Assembly: GCF_010389155.1 (NCBI RefSeq)
Contig: NC_057767.1
Coordinates: forward strand, 6,307,765-6,371,764
Direction: 5' to 3'
Source: Erigeron canadensis
Lineage: Eukaryota > Streptophyta > Magnoliopsida > Asterales > Asteraceae
Length of the DNA stretch: 64,000 nucleotides
In this document: one piece after another, positions 44,723 through 57,147 of the stretch
How positions within the stretch are numbered: the first letter of the stretch is position 1
How the letters are laid out: each line of letters opens with the position of its first letter
Notes under the pieces: model-generated
What the model was told of the DNA's origin: nothing
What the model saw: only the letters and a program-made list of their open reading frames with translations
Database searches by the model: none
Program-made: the position numbers and the translations under genes

Positions 44723-47700
44723 ATGACATCTGCACCGTTGTATTCTAACTCTGCTCAAGCCTCTTCTTCTCGGTCATGGAAATACGATGTATTTATAAGT
44801 TTTAGAGGAGAAGATACCCGCAAAACCTTTGTAGATCATCTCCACTCTGCTCTTGTACAGAGACTAATTCGTGTTTACAAGGATGATGAAGCACTTCCCC
44901 GTGGTGATTCCATTGGTCCATCTTTGTTCAAGTCTATTGAAGAATCACAGATTGCTGTCATAGTATTCTCCAAAAATTATGCAGATTCTTCATGGTGTTT
45001 AGACGAACTTGTGCATGTTATGAAATGCAGGGAAGAGAGAGGGTTAACTGTTATGCCCATATTCTATGACGTGGATCCCTCGGAGCTGAGAAATCAGAAA
45101 AGAAAGTTTGGAAAAGCATTTGCCAAACAAGAGGTGAAGAACTTCATGAATGCAGATTCATGGAGAAAATCACTTATTGAAGCAAGTAACATTGCTGGAT
45201 GGGAACCCAGGCACATTGCCAACGGGTAATTTTCTTTATTTTTTATTTAAAGTTTTTATATATGCTCGACAACCATCATTGTTAAGCTGTGAAGACTTGA
45301 CTGGGTAGATCCATGAAGCCATATTTATAATAAAAAAACCTCATTATTTTGTATATACATATTAAATTTATATTTAAGTTAGTATATACTTAACTTCGAC
45401 TAGAGTTGTGTAGCTAACTGAGCTCCTAATTAAACTCGGTCTATCCTCGCTCATTAGGGTATTGTTTTATGGTGTCACTTTCATAGATATATTAGTGGAT
45501 GAATTTTCATGTCAAAAGTCTAATTTTATTTTCACGTTTATGATTAACCATTTTACTTACAACGTCAAACAGTATTCATGTTGTTTTGCATTAGTTATTT
45601 TGTATTAAAGATCATAAGCCGATAATGGTCATAACAATGCTGTTATATTCATTTATAATTCCTTTGTTGATTATTTTTGTGGGGTAAGCTATCACTTTGT
45701 GAAAGTCAGCTAAAGTCAGCTTACACTAATTATTCATATAAATCCAATCTGCAGGTATGAATCAAAAGCCATCAAAGAAATTGTTGATAAAATTCAAGAT
45801 AAATTGGTTCCATTAGATTCAGATGTTGATGAAGAGCTTGTTGGAATGAGAGTTCGCTTGCAAGATTTGATATCACGGTTAGAAATTTGGTCGAGTGGGG
45901 TGCGCATGGTTGGGATATGGGGGATTGGAGGTAGTGGTAAGACCACTCTCTCGTTTTCTGTTTATGCAGAAATCTCTCGCCATTTTCAAGGTCATTGCTT
46001 TATTTCCAATATTCGTGAGCAAAGCAAACATGGTTTGAAAAACTTGCAACAGATATTTCTATCCACTGTTTTGAAAACAGAAGTAAAAGTGCAGAGTGTT
46101 GAAGAGGGAAAATTTATAATAAAGAGTAGGTTATGTAACAGTAAAGTATTAGTAGTTCTTGATGATGTTGATGATCTTGACCAGCTACAAGCATTGGCTG
46201 GATCACATAAATGGTTTGGTGTTGGGAGCCGAATAATAATCACAACGAGAGATGAACATGTGTTAACAGCTCACAGGGTAGACCACATCTCTCCTGTTAA
46301 ATTATTATCCCTGGAAGAGGCTACCCTGCTACTCTATAAGCATGCGTATAATGAAATAGAGCCTCTGAAACATTACAAGACACTTTCATTACGTGTGTTG
46401 ACTTATGCTGCTAGGCTCCCGTTAGCAATTAAAGTTTTAGGTTCTTTTTTATATGACAAAGACGAGAATGAGTGGATAAGTTCCCTTGACAAGTTAAAAG
46501 ATTTCCCAAATATCAAGATCACGGATATACTCAGAATTAGTTATGATGGACTTGAACCCCTCCAGAAAGATTTATTCTTGGATATTGCATGTTTCTTCAG
46601 GGGTCACAGTGCAGATATCACACATAGGCCGATGGAGATACTTGACGCTTGTGGATTTCACCCTGTTATAGGGATAAAGGTGTTGCAACAAAGAGCTCTC
46701 ATTTCTATTGTGGATGGCGAGTTTGACATGCATGATTTGGTTCAAGAAATGGGACACTACATTGTTAGGGGGGAGTATCCTAACAATCCTGATAAACATA
46801 GCAGAGTCTGGAAAGAAACAGAAATCGACAATATGCAACTTGGGGATGTAAAGGTAAAGGTTTTGACAGTTTTGTATGCTAGGCTTTTCAAATATGTAGT
46901 TATATACCATTAAAGGATAATTTCAACTTAACCAATAAGTTATATTTTTTTTTATTGTAGGACAATCAAATAACTGAAGCTGTAAATTACGATGGTCATT
47001 TATCATGCTTTGGTAAGATTATTTCTAACATGAAGAAACTAAGGTGGCTTAGTTACAATGACGATGCCGAAGTCTATGGCAACGACGATTCCGAAGACGA
47101 TGGTGATGACGGTGCCGAAGACTATGGCGATGAAGTGCCTACTTTTTTGTCAAATGACTTGAGGTATTTTTATTGGGGAAAGTATCCAGCAAGTCCATTC
47201 CCTGAGAGTTTCCAACCACTGAAGCTTGTCGTTTTAAGAATGAATGAAAGCTTGCAGAAAGAACTTTGGAATGGTTATAAGGTAATCCATTTATTTCATT
47301 GATGCTGAGGGACTAATATACATCCTATCTTTCTCATTAATGCACAAATTTACAACCTTAACAGGTTTTGACCAGATTGACTATGAACGCAATTACAGAA
47401 TTTACATTGTTCAAAAGTTTTTTTCTGTTTCTTAATAAGATTGGTTTAATTCTAAGATATAAATTTTACATAGCAACTCACCTATTTGTCCACAATGGGA
47501 GTTGAAGCCACATCCTTTTTGGTTGATGGGCCAACTCAAATACGAGTATCACTTATTACATGGTGGGTCAAATGTTTTTCTTCATTATGCCATTTCTCTA
47601 TATAATACTATTGGTTTTAACTAACATACAAATATGAATCTAATTTGTACACATTTTTATGCATTAGCATCTACCGCATCTGAAAGTGCTTGAACTCGGA

Positions 47701-49073
47701 TATTTGAAGTACCTACTCTGTACACCAGATTTTGGTGGACTTCCATGTCTTCAAAAACTGGAACTCGAGTATTGCCCTGATTTAAAGGAGATTCACCCAT
47801 CACTTGGAAATCATAGAAGTCTTGAAAATGTAAGGATTATATCGTGTTACAAGCTTAGAATCTTCCCAACAATTGTCCGGATGGAAAAACTTAACACCCT
47901 TGAGATATTGTATTGCCATACCATGATCGAATTGCCGGAGATCCAAGCTAACATGGACAAGTTGGTAAAGTTGAATTTGAAAAGGTCTACCATTGAGCTT
48001 CTGGACTCATCGACTGGAGAACGTTATAATAAAGTTGAGCCAGTGTTCTATCGGTTGACAAATATTGTACGAAAGTTAAGTTTCAGGAGTTTACGAAAGT
48101 TGAATCTCAGTGGCTGGGGTTTGAAAGACCGAAAAATTCCCTCGGATATTGGTGCGTTATCCAACTTAGAAGAGCTCGACCTTAGTTGGAATGAGTTTTC
48201 ACGATTATATTTCAGCCTCTCCCGTTTAACTCAACTCAGACGCCTCTGTCTGAATTGGTGCAAAAAACTTGTAGAATTGCCAAAGCTCCCATCAAGTGTA
48301 GCTTTTCTGGAAGCAGACTATTGTTACTCCCTGACATCCATTGGAAATAGTCACAGAAATTGTAAAAAGTTATATGAAGTGTCACTTGTGGGAGGAGGTG
48401 ATATAATTGATGGCAGGAGATTACTACAATCCATGCTCCAGGTAAGCTTTATGTAGTAGTCATTAGTATGTGGTAATTATATTTATAAGTTTAAAGTAAT
48501 AAATTTATGTTTATTAATTAGGGAAGTGATATTAAAAATCACTGGATGATTCTCCAACTCGGAGGTCTTGAAATTCCAAAGAGGTTTTTATCCTCTCTTG
48601 TTAGTGGGAAGACATGTGCATTACAACTTCCGGAAAACTGGCGCAATGACTTTTCTGGATTCTTAATGTGTGCTGCTTGTACAAAAGATTTAATGCCACA
48701 GAAAGAAATGGTGATAAGAATGGAGCAGGTGATGAGCGGTGGGTTGGGTATGGATTCTCGATGTGATGCCGAGGCTTGGAAGGAAAGTCCTGATGATAGA
48801 AGAACATGGGTGGGGTATGTTTCTTTTGATCTATTGAAACATACTTCATGGTGGGATGAAACACATAACGCTCTTTCTTTTTCTCTTCCGGAATTCTACA
48901 ACCTATGTAGAGGGTTTGGAGTCGGACTCGTTCCCAAGAAATCTGGAATTGCTTCAGCAGAAACATCAACATGTTCTTCTGCCGCCTTTTCTAACTATTC
49001 ACCTAACCTTAGGATTTCACATAAATCGGCTTCTGCATTAACAATTTTCTTTAATTACGGAAGGTACCATTAG
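44723..49073 (+). CDS. TNL-4: intact TIR-NB-ARC-LRR-C-JID immune receptor
   Basis: Exons 44723-45225, 45755-46853, 46961-47281, 47668-48441 and 48522-49073 join in phase to 1082 codons plus stop. TIR spans residues 20-168, with SFRGEDTR and SSWCLDEL (conserved Glu). NB-ARC covers about 185-500: P-loop GIWGIGGSGKTT (Lys230), VLVVLDDVDD (about 300), GSRIIITTRD (about 328) and MHD (493-495). The GLPL motif reads RLPL (388-391). A short exon carries an Asp/Glu-rich insert (567-593), then LRRs (642-899) and a C-JID domain with FSGFLMC and WWDET. TNLs recognise effectors, oligomerise and make NAD-derived signals for EDS1. Start codon context and length fit the class; no lesion seen. Confidence 0.93.
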
Positions 49074-49424
49074 TAAGGTTCAGGGAGTACATACAGAAAC
49101 TTGTAAATAACTGAGACAAAAGTCAGATTTCAGTGGTTTTGTAAGCTTTGGAATTTTGAAGTCTGCGTGCCAATTTGACGGTGTCTGTTATACAATATTG
49201 ATATGTTTTCCCAAAGGAAAAGAAAATTCAAAGTAGATGTCGAAGACCAGTATGAACGCCTTGTGATTGATTACATTTGACACATTTCCGTTAGTGCTTG
49301 CTCTTAAGTTCTCTTTAATTATCTAATTTCATACAGATACTAACAATTTGAAGATGATTAAATTAGGTTGCAGGAATTTTTTGTAAGTACTTGGTGTCAT
49401 TACTTAGCTTTTACTTTTTATTAC
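49074..49424. other. TNL-4 3' flank
   Basis: This is 3' UTR and flanking sequence after the TNL-4 stop. It ends with the 9-base target duplication (TTTTATTAC, 49416-49424) of the Mutator-like element. No gene. Confidence 0.6.
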
Positions 49425-50307
49425 GGGTTAAATGCAAATTTCGTCCCTGTGGTTTTCCGGAAAAATGGCTTTTCGTCCCTCTGTTAGTTTTTGAGTTTTT
49501 TTCATCCCTATAGTCTTACTTCCGTTAAAAACCATTCGTCCTTGTCGTTAAGTCCCCTTACTTGAGGGGTATTTTTGTCCTTTTACCCACCTGCAACTTT
49601 TGTTCATCTTCTCCATATATAGTTCTTCAAACCTCAAATTCTCAAACAAAACAAACCCCAAAACAAAACAAAAAAACCTAGCATTTAATCATCATCAAAT
49701 TCCCAGTCTTTCAACCCATGTTTACATCTTTAAAATAAAATAGGTATACAATCTAACTCTCCTATCTCATAATTTCCATAAACTAATTTTACCTAAATTT
49801 CATTTAGCAATCCGTAAACACTAAAAGATCCATCACAAAATTTAATTACTTCAAAAATCTTGTGGTAATAACTAATAACTATTATTCATTTAAAATAAGT
49901 ATAACAATAATAATACTAGCCTTCCAAACCTTAGCACATAGTGGTGGTGGCTTGTGATTTACTGTCAACACTCAAAAGAAAAATAAAAAAATTGATTTTG
50001 AAGCATGGTTCCAATCCCATCTAAGATGTGATTGATAATTGTTTTGTTAGTGAAATTTAGGGTTCATAAGTAATATGATTTTGGGGTTGTAGCAATCAAG
50101 ATATCTTTAAATCTAGATCTCGTGACTGTGGTGGTTGTTTGGGTTGAGTGCTGCGAAGGTGGTGGTGTTTTGCGGGTGGATGGCCGTCACGATGGTGGCG
50201 GGCTGTGGCACAGGTGTTAAAAAGTGGCAGGTTGTTACGGTTTTGTTAGATCAGAAACACATTTTTCATATATGTATGTTTGTGTATAACGGTATATATA
50301 GGCTATA

Positions 50308-53300
50308 TGTAACACCCCGACTAAGGCGAAAATACAAAATGTCACAAAACGACATGGTACAAAAGATTTAAACATTAAACATCAACATAAAGTCTTAAAC
50401 ACCATTCAAATTCAAAAAATTACATAGTTAAAGTTGACGTTCAAAAACCATTACATAACCAAATTCATATCCAAAAGAACAAATGTTTGCATTACAATTG
50501 TTAAGCAAATAGTCAACAAGCATCCAAAAGAGGGGTCATGCTACGAGCTTACTGCTCTAATCCTGAAAAGCATGAAGATAAAGTGTCAACTACAAGAGTT
50601 GAGCGAGTTCATAGGTTAATACTGAAAACACATTTATATTCCATTAATGTTCAAGAAAAATAATATGTCATAAAACTTCCAAGAGTTCCATCATAAGATC
50701 CATACCCAAACCGTATGTTCAAACCATTATATCCATCCATAATTATAATCGATATCATTTAGCCAAATGCGTAATTTGATGAGTTCATGCTTGAGCCACT
50801 ACTAAGACCATTTTACGTCCAAAATAATAATAATAATAATGATGGCTTGTCCCATAAAAATGATAATAGAAGCACATGTTGTCAATCATGTGTGATAATA
50901 ATAATAAAGGGATCGTGTCATGGAGACGACCAATAATATATATAGTAGATTAGAGCACCCCATGACCGACACCGTTGAAGGCGGCCACGTAGACGGCCAA
51001 ACAACCTGTCGCCACTGATGTAAGTGAAGGGACGAATCCTAGTTGCGCAACCCTCTAACTACATGCCTCAATGAGTTAATAGTAGTGTACAGGGGGCTAC
51101 CGTTTGACAGTACTCAAGCTCATCATATAACATCTATCACATTGAACATACAATTATCCCATATCATAACAATCTTTCAAAGAATCATTTCATATAAGAA
51201 AAAATTTTTATTTATCATGTTTTTTCACCCCGAAAGTAAAACACATCTAAGAGTTTGAAAGGGGGCTATGACTCACTTGTTTCGAGAGTGTTAAGGGCTG
51301 ATCAAAAGCAAGTTCTCCTCCTAGTTGTGTTGCTCCCCAAGCAAGCCTAAACCATAATATGTATATATATATACACAACGTAAGTGTGTGTAACATGAAC
51401 TAGTAAGCTAGATCATGAGATGTATACTAGTAGACTTGCCCATCTTAGATTGTTATTAGATTATGGAATTTAAGTGTATTATATTGCTCACATTATATTT
51501 GGTTAAGAGGATATTGGTGGAGAAGGTCATTTCTCATTATACGTTTTTATACGTTCATTGAAATTTTCGGTAGTTTGGCTTTGATTTATATGATTTTCAT
51601 TGTATACTTTCCTAAGTTATGCTTTTTGACTTTAATACTTGGTATTATGAATATTTGAAAATATTTTCTGATTTATAGTCATTTATTTAGTTTAATATTA
51701 TTTAATAAATTATTTACTCATTTTATTGATTTAATAATCAAATAATTCCTTGTAATTACTTTTAAGCACCAAAGTTGCTTTTAAAATTCATAAATAATTA
51801 TATTTGGATTATATTTTGATTTTTATGCTTTTTATATTATAAAGATTTATATATTTATTAGTATAAGATTTTGATTAATTTAATAATAGTGATTTTTATC
51901 ACTTATTTGCCTTTGATAATCTCCACACTTGTTACTTGACTTATGATAATTATTTTCCAGAGGTTTTTAGTCACTTTCATTATTGGTTATGAAGATTTAA
52001 CCAAATTCATGATTTACAATATTTATTTATTAATTTACGTCTTTTAATTACCATTTAAACTCATTAAATCATGAAAATACTTAGAAATCACCACACAATC
52101 TTTTGACCAAAAATCCCAGGCCTTTTAGGCAACTTTTATCAAGGTGATTTCATATCAATTCAACTTCTCTTGTGTATTGCTTATTTTGAGGACTTTAAAC
52201 TTAAAAATCGTTTACTGAAATAGTGATTTTAGCCTCATTTCTTAAGCAATTAAAGTGCTTCAAAATGGATTTTCATACTTTCTTCAATATTTACAGAAAG
52301 TTAATCATATTTTAGTGTTCCAAGTCGTGATGGTGGTGATGATGTGATATGTGCAAATTAGAGCTTTCGGTTAGTGATTATTGACCCGAAAAGACGATTT
52401 TTGAGCTTATTATTGCCATGAACCATACAAGTTGAGTTTTATAATGTTTATATCACTTTTTCACAGTAACTTTGTGATATTTTGATGATTCTTTGAATAT
52501 GGTGCATGTGTGTGCTAAAAATGCATTTTTGCATTGATTTCGGTTTGTTATTTCTAGCTTATTTTAACATGTTTATTCCAAGTTTCATATCTTTGATATT
52601 TCATCAATTTTTTTTCCAGAATATTATCATCAAGATTATCATATTTTTTACTTGTAACAAGTCCTTATCAATCTCATAATCCAACAAAAGATCCAACTTT
52701 CTTAAATATAGCATGCATGTAATCATCTCATCATTTTCACAACAAATTTTTATCATCTTTAATCCATAAATATAAAAAAAAATATTTTTAATGAAAAATT
52801 CCAGAAATATGTTCATCAAAGTATGCAAAAATATATCCATCTTTCAAAGGAAAAATCACTTTAAAGGCTACTTAATCTACAACAACACTTTTGGGTCTTA
52901 ACTTCTTGAATCCTTGAACCTTTCTCCAAGATTTCGACATGCATGAACATGAGGAGAAAGACTCTATCAACTTACCCTCATCAAGTGTGTTTTTCAAAGA
53001 AGAAGAAGAAGAAAATATAATCTTTTGATAAAACCTTTGATTATATACAAAAATAGTAAAGAGATGAAGATATATACCCTTGAAGGACTCGGATTTGATG
53101 GTGAAAAAGTGCAGAAAATTCGTGACCCTCGACGCTCCAAATAACCCTTAATCTATGCTTAAAATAACCCTTAATCCTTAGCTTACTATAACCCTTGCTT
53201 AATCTAATCTAACCCTTATTGTTAATATATGTTTAGATTGATTTTTGCTCCCTTTTTCTTGCTTTCTCTTGGCCGAAAATTTTAAAAAAAATGGTGGAGT

Positions 53301-53575
53301 AGGAGAGTTTTTGAGAGAGAAAATGTGTTGGGAGAAAATAAAAGGATTAGTGTGTGTGAAAAATGGTGTAAGGAGATTATGTGTTGGGAGTGTAAAGACT
53401 AGTTGATTGTTGATTGGTGGAGTTGTATGGGAGAAAGGGAGGGGCCGGTTATTGGTGAGGGAAATGAGGGGTTTTTGGGTTTGAATTTTGTATTTTCAAG
53501 TGTAGGTGTGTATGTACAATATAGGTGGGTGTAAGTACATGTACCTGATGCTCTAGTTGTGGTACAAATTTGCAT

Positions 53576-53617
<42 letters not shown>

Positions 53618-54084
53618 ACCGTATGTGTATGTATGTATGTATGCATATATTTGGTGTTTTAATTTGCTACTACACTCATTGTTTATTTTCTTGCATTTAT
53701 ATTAGACATGTACATATATACTTATTATTATTCAAACATTTTTATGTACTTGAGGATTTATAAATATTTTTAAGATGCTCATGATATTTTCATGACCAAA
53801 TATAATTTAATTGGCTTGATGATTAAATTGTTGAACATTTATAAGTATTTTTTATTGTTATCTCAACTTGTGAGACTTACATTATTATTTATATAACTTG
53901 ATTGATCACCAACAAAATATTTGTTCAATGGTATTTCATTGGATTAAATATAGAAATAACAATAGCTTTAGATTGCTAATTTAGGGGCATTATCTACTAG
54001 CTTACAGTATAACTATGGCTTGCGGGGTCATAGACAACATAACTAGCACATATATATATAATATTAAAAAGAAGGGTTGTTACA
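50308..54084 (-). mobile_element. Solo LTR C, 3777 bp, nested in the Mutator-like element
   Basis: On the minus strand it begins TGTAACAACCCTTC and ends CGGGGTGTTACA. Its flanks are CTATA and TTATA (4 of 5 match). It shares order and short blocks with solo LTRs A and B near the 3' end, for example GAACTCGCTCAAC...CTTTTCAGG on the minus strand, so it is a more distant member in opposite orientation. No coding region. It includes GA-rich (53250-53480) and (TA)n (53579-53611) tracts. Confidence 0.75.
53579..53611. repeat. (TA)n microsatellite
   Basis: About 16 TA units inside solo LTR C, followed by a short ATGTATGTATGTATG run at 53630-53645. Confidence 0.95.
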
Positions 54085-54403
54085 TTATATATATGTATGT
54101 ATGTATGATGATTACATGTTAGTTTTTTTAGTTGTTTTTGTTTTGTTTGAGATTTGGAGTTTTTCTTTTTAGTTTATGAGATTTGGAGTTTGTAGACTTA
54201 TAAATGGAGAAGGGGAACAAAAGTTGTAGATGGGTAAAAAGACAAAACTACCCCTCACGTGGGGGTAATTAACGACAGGGACCAATGGATTTTAACAGAA
54301 GTCAGACCACAGGGATAAAAAAAAGTTTAAAACTAAAGGAGGGATGAAAAGCCGTTTTTTGAAAAACCACAAGGACGAAATTAGCATTTAACCCTTTTAT
54401 TAC

Positions 54404-54959
54404 TTATGATTCATAAAACACACAACACAAACTCTAAAATGAGTAACTATGTGTACTTATATGATTCATAAAACTACCTTAAAAAGATACTCATCAACAT
54501 AGGGATGAGTATAACAAAACTTTAAATATTAATTCAGTAATTTTCAGGCTATTTTACCGTTACTGGTGAAACTCGGATATTGTTACCTAAGTACGTACTC
54601 TCAAAATAAAAATAAAAAAGAGTCCAAATTGAGGATTAATTGTTGCATAACAAGTTACCCTATATACCTTTGACAATACATATAAACCACCTTTTTCTTT
54701 CGTTTTATTTCTATCATTATGTGTTTATAACGCTGTTACAGTGTTACCAATTGGTAATTTACAATTTTAGGAGACTGAGGTTCAAATCTTGTCCTCGACA
54801 TATCCTTAGGGTGGTCAGAGAAATGGTGTCCTCAACATATCCTTAGGGTGGTCAGAGAAATGGTTGAAACTGACTACAGACAAAGCCTAGTTACATCGCT
54901 AAATTGAGCCAAAAATGAGTTGTCATCTCAGGGTTACCTTTAACAAAAGGAAACCTTTC
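54404..54959. other. Intergenic, tandem duplication, no gene
   Basis: A 37-bp unit (TGTCCTCGACATATCCTTAGG...) is duplicated head to tail at about 54791-54864. Just upstream GAGGTTCAAATCTTG resembles a pol III box B, so a SINE remnant is possible. Nothing else is visible. Confidence 0.55.
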
Positions 54960-56500
54960 TTTTCAAAAATAATTTAAATCATCAAGATCTTTTACAAAAA
55001 AGTTGAAAATACATAAGTGTAAAAACTGATAAAACACATTAAAAACCACCTCTTTCCTAATCTGTTATCCAACCCACCCATACGGCCACATATACATTTT
55101 GTTAGCGAGACTAGATCAACATGCTTCATACATTAAAGAATAACGAAAACTGTACCCGCGCGTTGCGGCGACCGTGGAGATGGTGGAGGTGATAGGTCAT
55201 AGAGTGTGATCCGTCATAGGAGGTAATAAGTCATAGAATGTGATAGCCAAATGCCTTAGCCGTACGGGCTCCGCTCTCGGATTTAAAAATTCATCGAAAG
55301 TATATCGAATGACATCTCTAATAAAAGAGCATGAAATTTTAAGAACACCCATATAACTTTTATGACTTATCGGTGTACGGTTTTTGAAATAGAAGATTTT
55401 GAATGAATTAGAAAAATTAAATGATTTATGAAGGAGAGAGAAAAAAGATGATTGGTTGAGATTTGAGGAGAGAAAAAATGTATTATAGTTATTTTAGATA
55501 AATATAAAATAGATAGAAGAGACATTTTGGAAAAGTACTTAAAATCAATATTGAAAATTTCAAGTTTAATATTGAAAATGTAGGAAAAATCTGCTTTATA
55601 ATTTAGTATAGATATAAATATAGATATAGATCAAAGGAGTTGATTTGTAGACCAACACAAGCCAGCCGCAATCCCTAACTTTACAGGTTGAAACAGTTGA
55701 AAGTGAATTGAGTTACACTGTTATACTATACTTCCTTTTGTCAAAAGTCAAAACCTTTTCTTTCTTATTGATTACTATATTAATTTGTCAAACAAAAGTT
55801 TCAAACTTATACTGTTTTACTATACTTCCTGGATAGTATGATGTAGGACGTTTTAGGCATCGAAAGTACACTCGTCGTGACTTTCAAGACATTTGACCCA
55901 TTTCCGTTCAACCACTTTTTATCCGCCCGATAGAGATAAGTCACATCCAAAAGCGGACTTTTATAAGTTTACGAGATGAAATTGCCACGTTAAGTTTTGA
56001 GTCATATAGATAACCTTACTTTAATATGCTAAGGTTCACTGTTTTAAAGTCAAACTTACACACCATTCACTAAATAAACAAACATATAACCATCACCTGT
56101 AAACCATTGCTTAAAATCTATCTGCGTATCGTCACTAGCCATTGCAATTAGCAAAGGGTCGAACACATGCTTACAATGGCCATCAAGTGGGAAGATAAGT
56201 GAAAAGCCCCCAAGGGTCAAACGATAAATATCTCTGCCAAAACAATTATGATACTTTTCAATCAACAATAGGACACCAAGAAGACAAAAACTTGTTAGCA
56301 TTGAAAAAAAGCTGTGTACATTGAGTCAAATAGATCAATTCCAGCTGCAATACCTCTGTACTACGGATCATTGGAAGAAATATTATCAGCTTGATAAATA
56401 AACTTTTAATAAAATATTGGCTATCAAAAACAATACTTTGATTTTTTGAAGCCCACCTCAACAAACTTGGCTAAGTTTTTCCTTCATAAACAGTCCTACA
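54960..56500 (-). pseudogene. Partial copy of QTRT2 (intron 8 to exon 6)
   Basis: 56090-56240 encodes a decayed exon 8 (TLGGFSLIFPLDGHCKH). 56310-56350 corresponds to exon 7 (IDLFDSMYT) and 56460-56490 to exon 6. 54960-55140 and 55620-56090 match QTRT2 intron 8, including CTTTCAAGACATTT and AAATTGCCACGT. The order and strand follow QTRT2 at 38210-39440. Substitutions and missing exons make it non-functional. A Helitron-like repeat (55143-55612) interrupts it. Confidence 0.85.
55143..55612 (-). mobile_element. Helitron-like repeat, copy 2, uninterrupted (470 bp)
   Basis: It carries GTACCCGCGCGTTGCGGCG at one end and, on the minus strand, starts TCTATACTAAAT at the other. It matches copy 1 (25703-28688) through GATAGCCAAATGCC, TATCGAATGACATC and ATGAAATTTTAAGAACACCC. 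It sits within a QTRT2 intron copy without obvious target duplication, as expected for Helitrons. Confidence 0.65.
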
Positions 56501-56752
56501 ACAAACCATTATCTCTCAGTAAGTGCTAGTAAACCATCATAAAGAATGAAGAAACCGAGTACATAAAGTTGAAAATATATCGTATTTCCTCCTCGTATGA
56601 TAAATATATTGAAAATTAAAATTACAAATGTTTGTCTTTCTATTTTCCATGCCATACGATCCAAATAGTAAAAGCTAGAGCGATTATGGACAACCAAAAC
56701 ATTTAATCACCAAAGTATGAAATATTTGACGTCCTCACACAATGAGCATATA

Positions 56753-57147
56753 TCCTCTACTAAGGTTGGGGAACTCGTGACTCGGACTCGACTCGGCGAG
56801 GGGGGGAGTCAGGAGTTTTTGGAGAATCGGACTCGACTCTGGGAGAACTCGGATTGAAATTTTATATGGAAACATAAGTAATTTTGAAATTATATATAAT
56901 AAAACTTTAAAAATATATTCCAAACTTAAAATTTAAACATAATTGTTTAAAAACATTAATATAATAATTCAAACTTGAAAAGTAAACGTTAGATTAGTTG
57001 ATGCATTCACGCTTCATCATCATTTTGTCTGTATCAAAGTTGGATAACTCGTGATTCGGACTCGACTCGACTCGACGAGGTGGGGAGTCAAGAGTTTATT
57101 TTCAGTACTCGGTTGACTTGGGGGAGTTTTACAACCTTATCCTCTAC
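56753..57147. mobile_element. hAT-type MITE, 379 bp, 8-bp TSD
   Basis: The element (56761-57139) starts TAAGGTTG and ends CAACCTTA. TCCTCTAC flanks both sides exactly (56753-56760, 57140-57147). ACTCGACTCG-rich arms occur at both ends in the same orientation, with GGGGGGAGTCAGGAGTTT and TGGGGAGTCAAGAGTTT after them. Confidence 0.88.

Larger units (their letters stand above)
49425..54394. mobile_element. Mutator-like element with about 190-bp TIRs and 9-bp TSD
   Basis: The left end GGGTTAAATGCAAATTTCGTC and the right end (reverse complement GGGTTAAATGCTAATTTCGTC) begin inverted repeats of about 190 bases, through TTTTTGTCCTTTTACCCA. TTTTATTAC flanks both sides (49416-49424, 54395-54403); long TIRs plus a 9-bp duplication define Mutator-like elements. 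Removing the solo LTR inside leaves about 1.2 kb. No transposase. A 78-codon plus frame at 50135 crosses the LTR edge and is not a gene. Confidence 0.88.

Noticed and set aside
46572..46910. 112-codon minus frame in TNL-4 exon 2, and 48601-48972 likewise
   Set aside because: Antisense shadows of the NB-ARC and C-JID exons.
50135..50371. 78-codon plus-strand frame
   Set aside because: Crosses the left border of solo LTR C within the Mutator-like element; chance joining.
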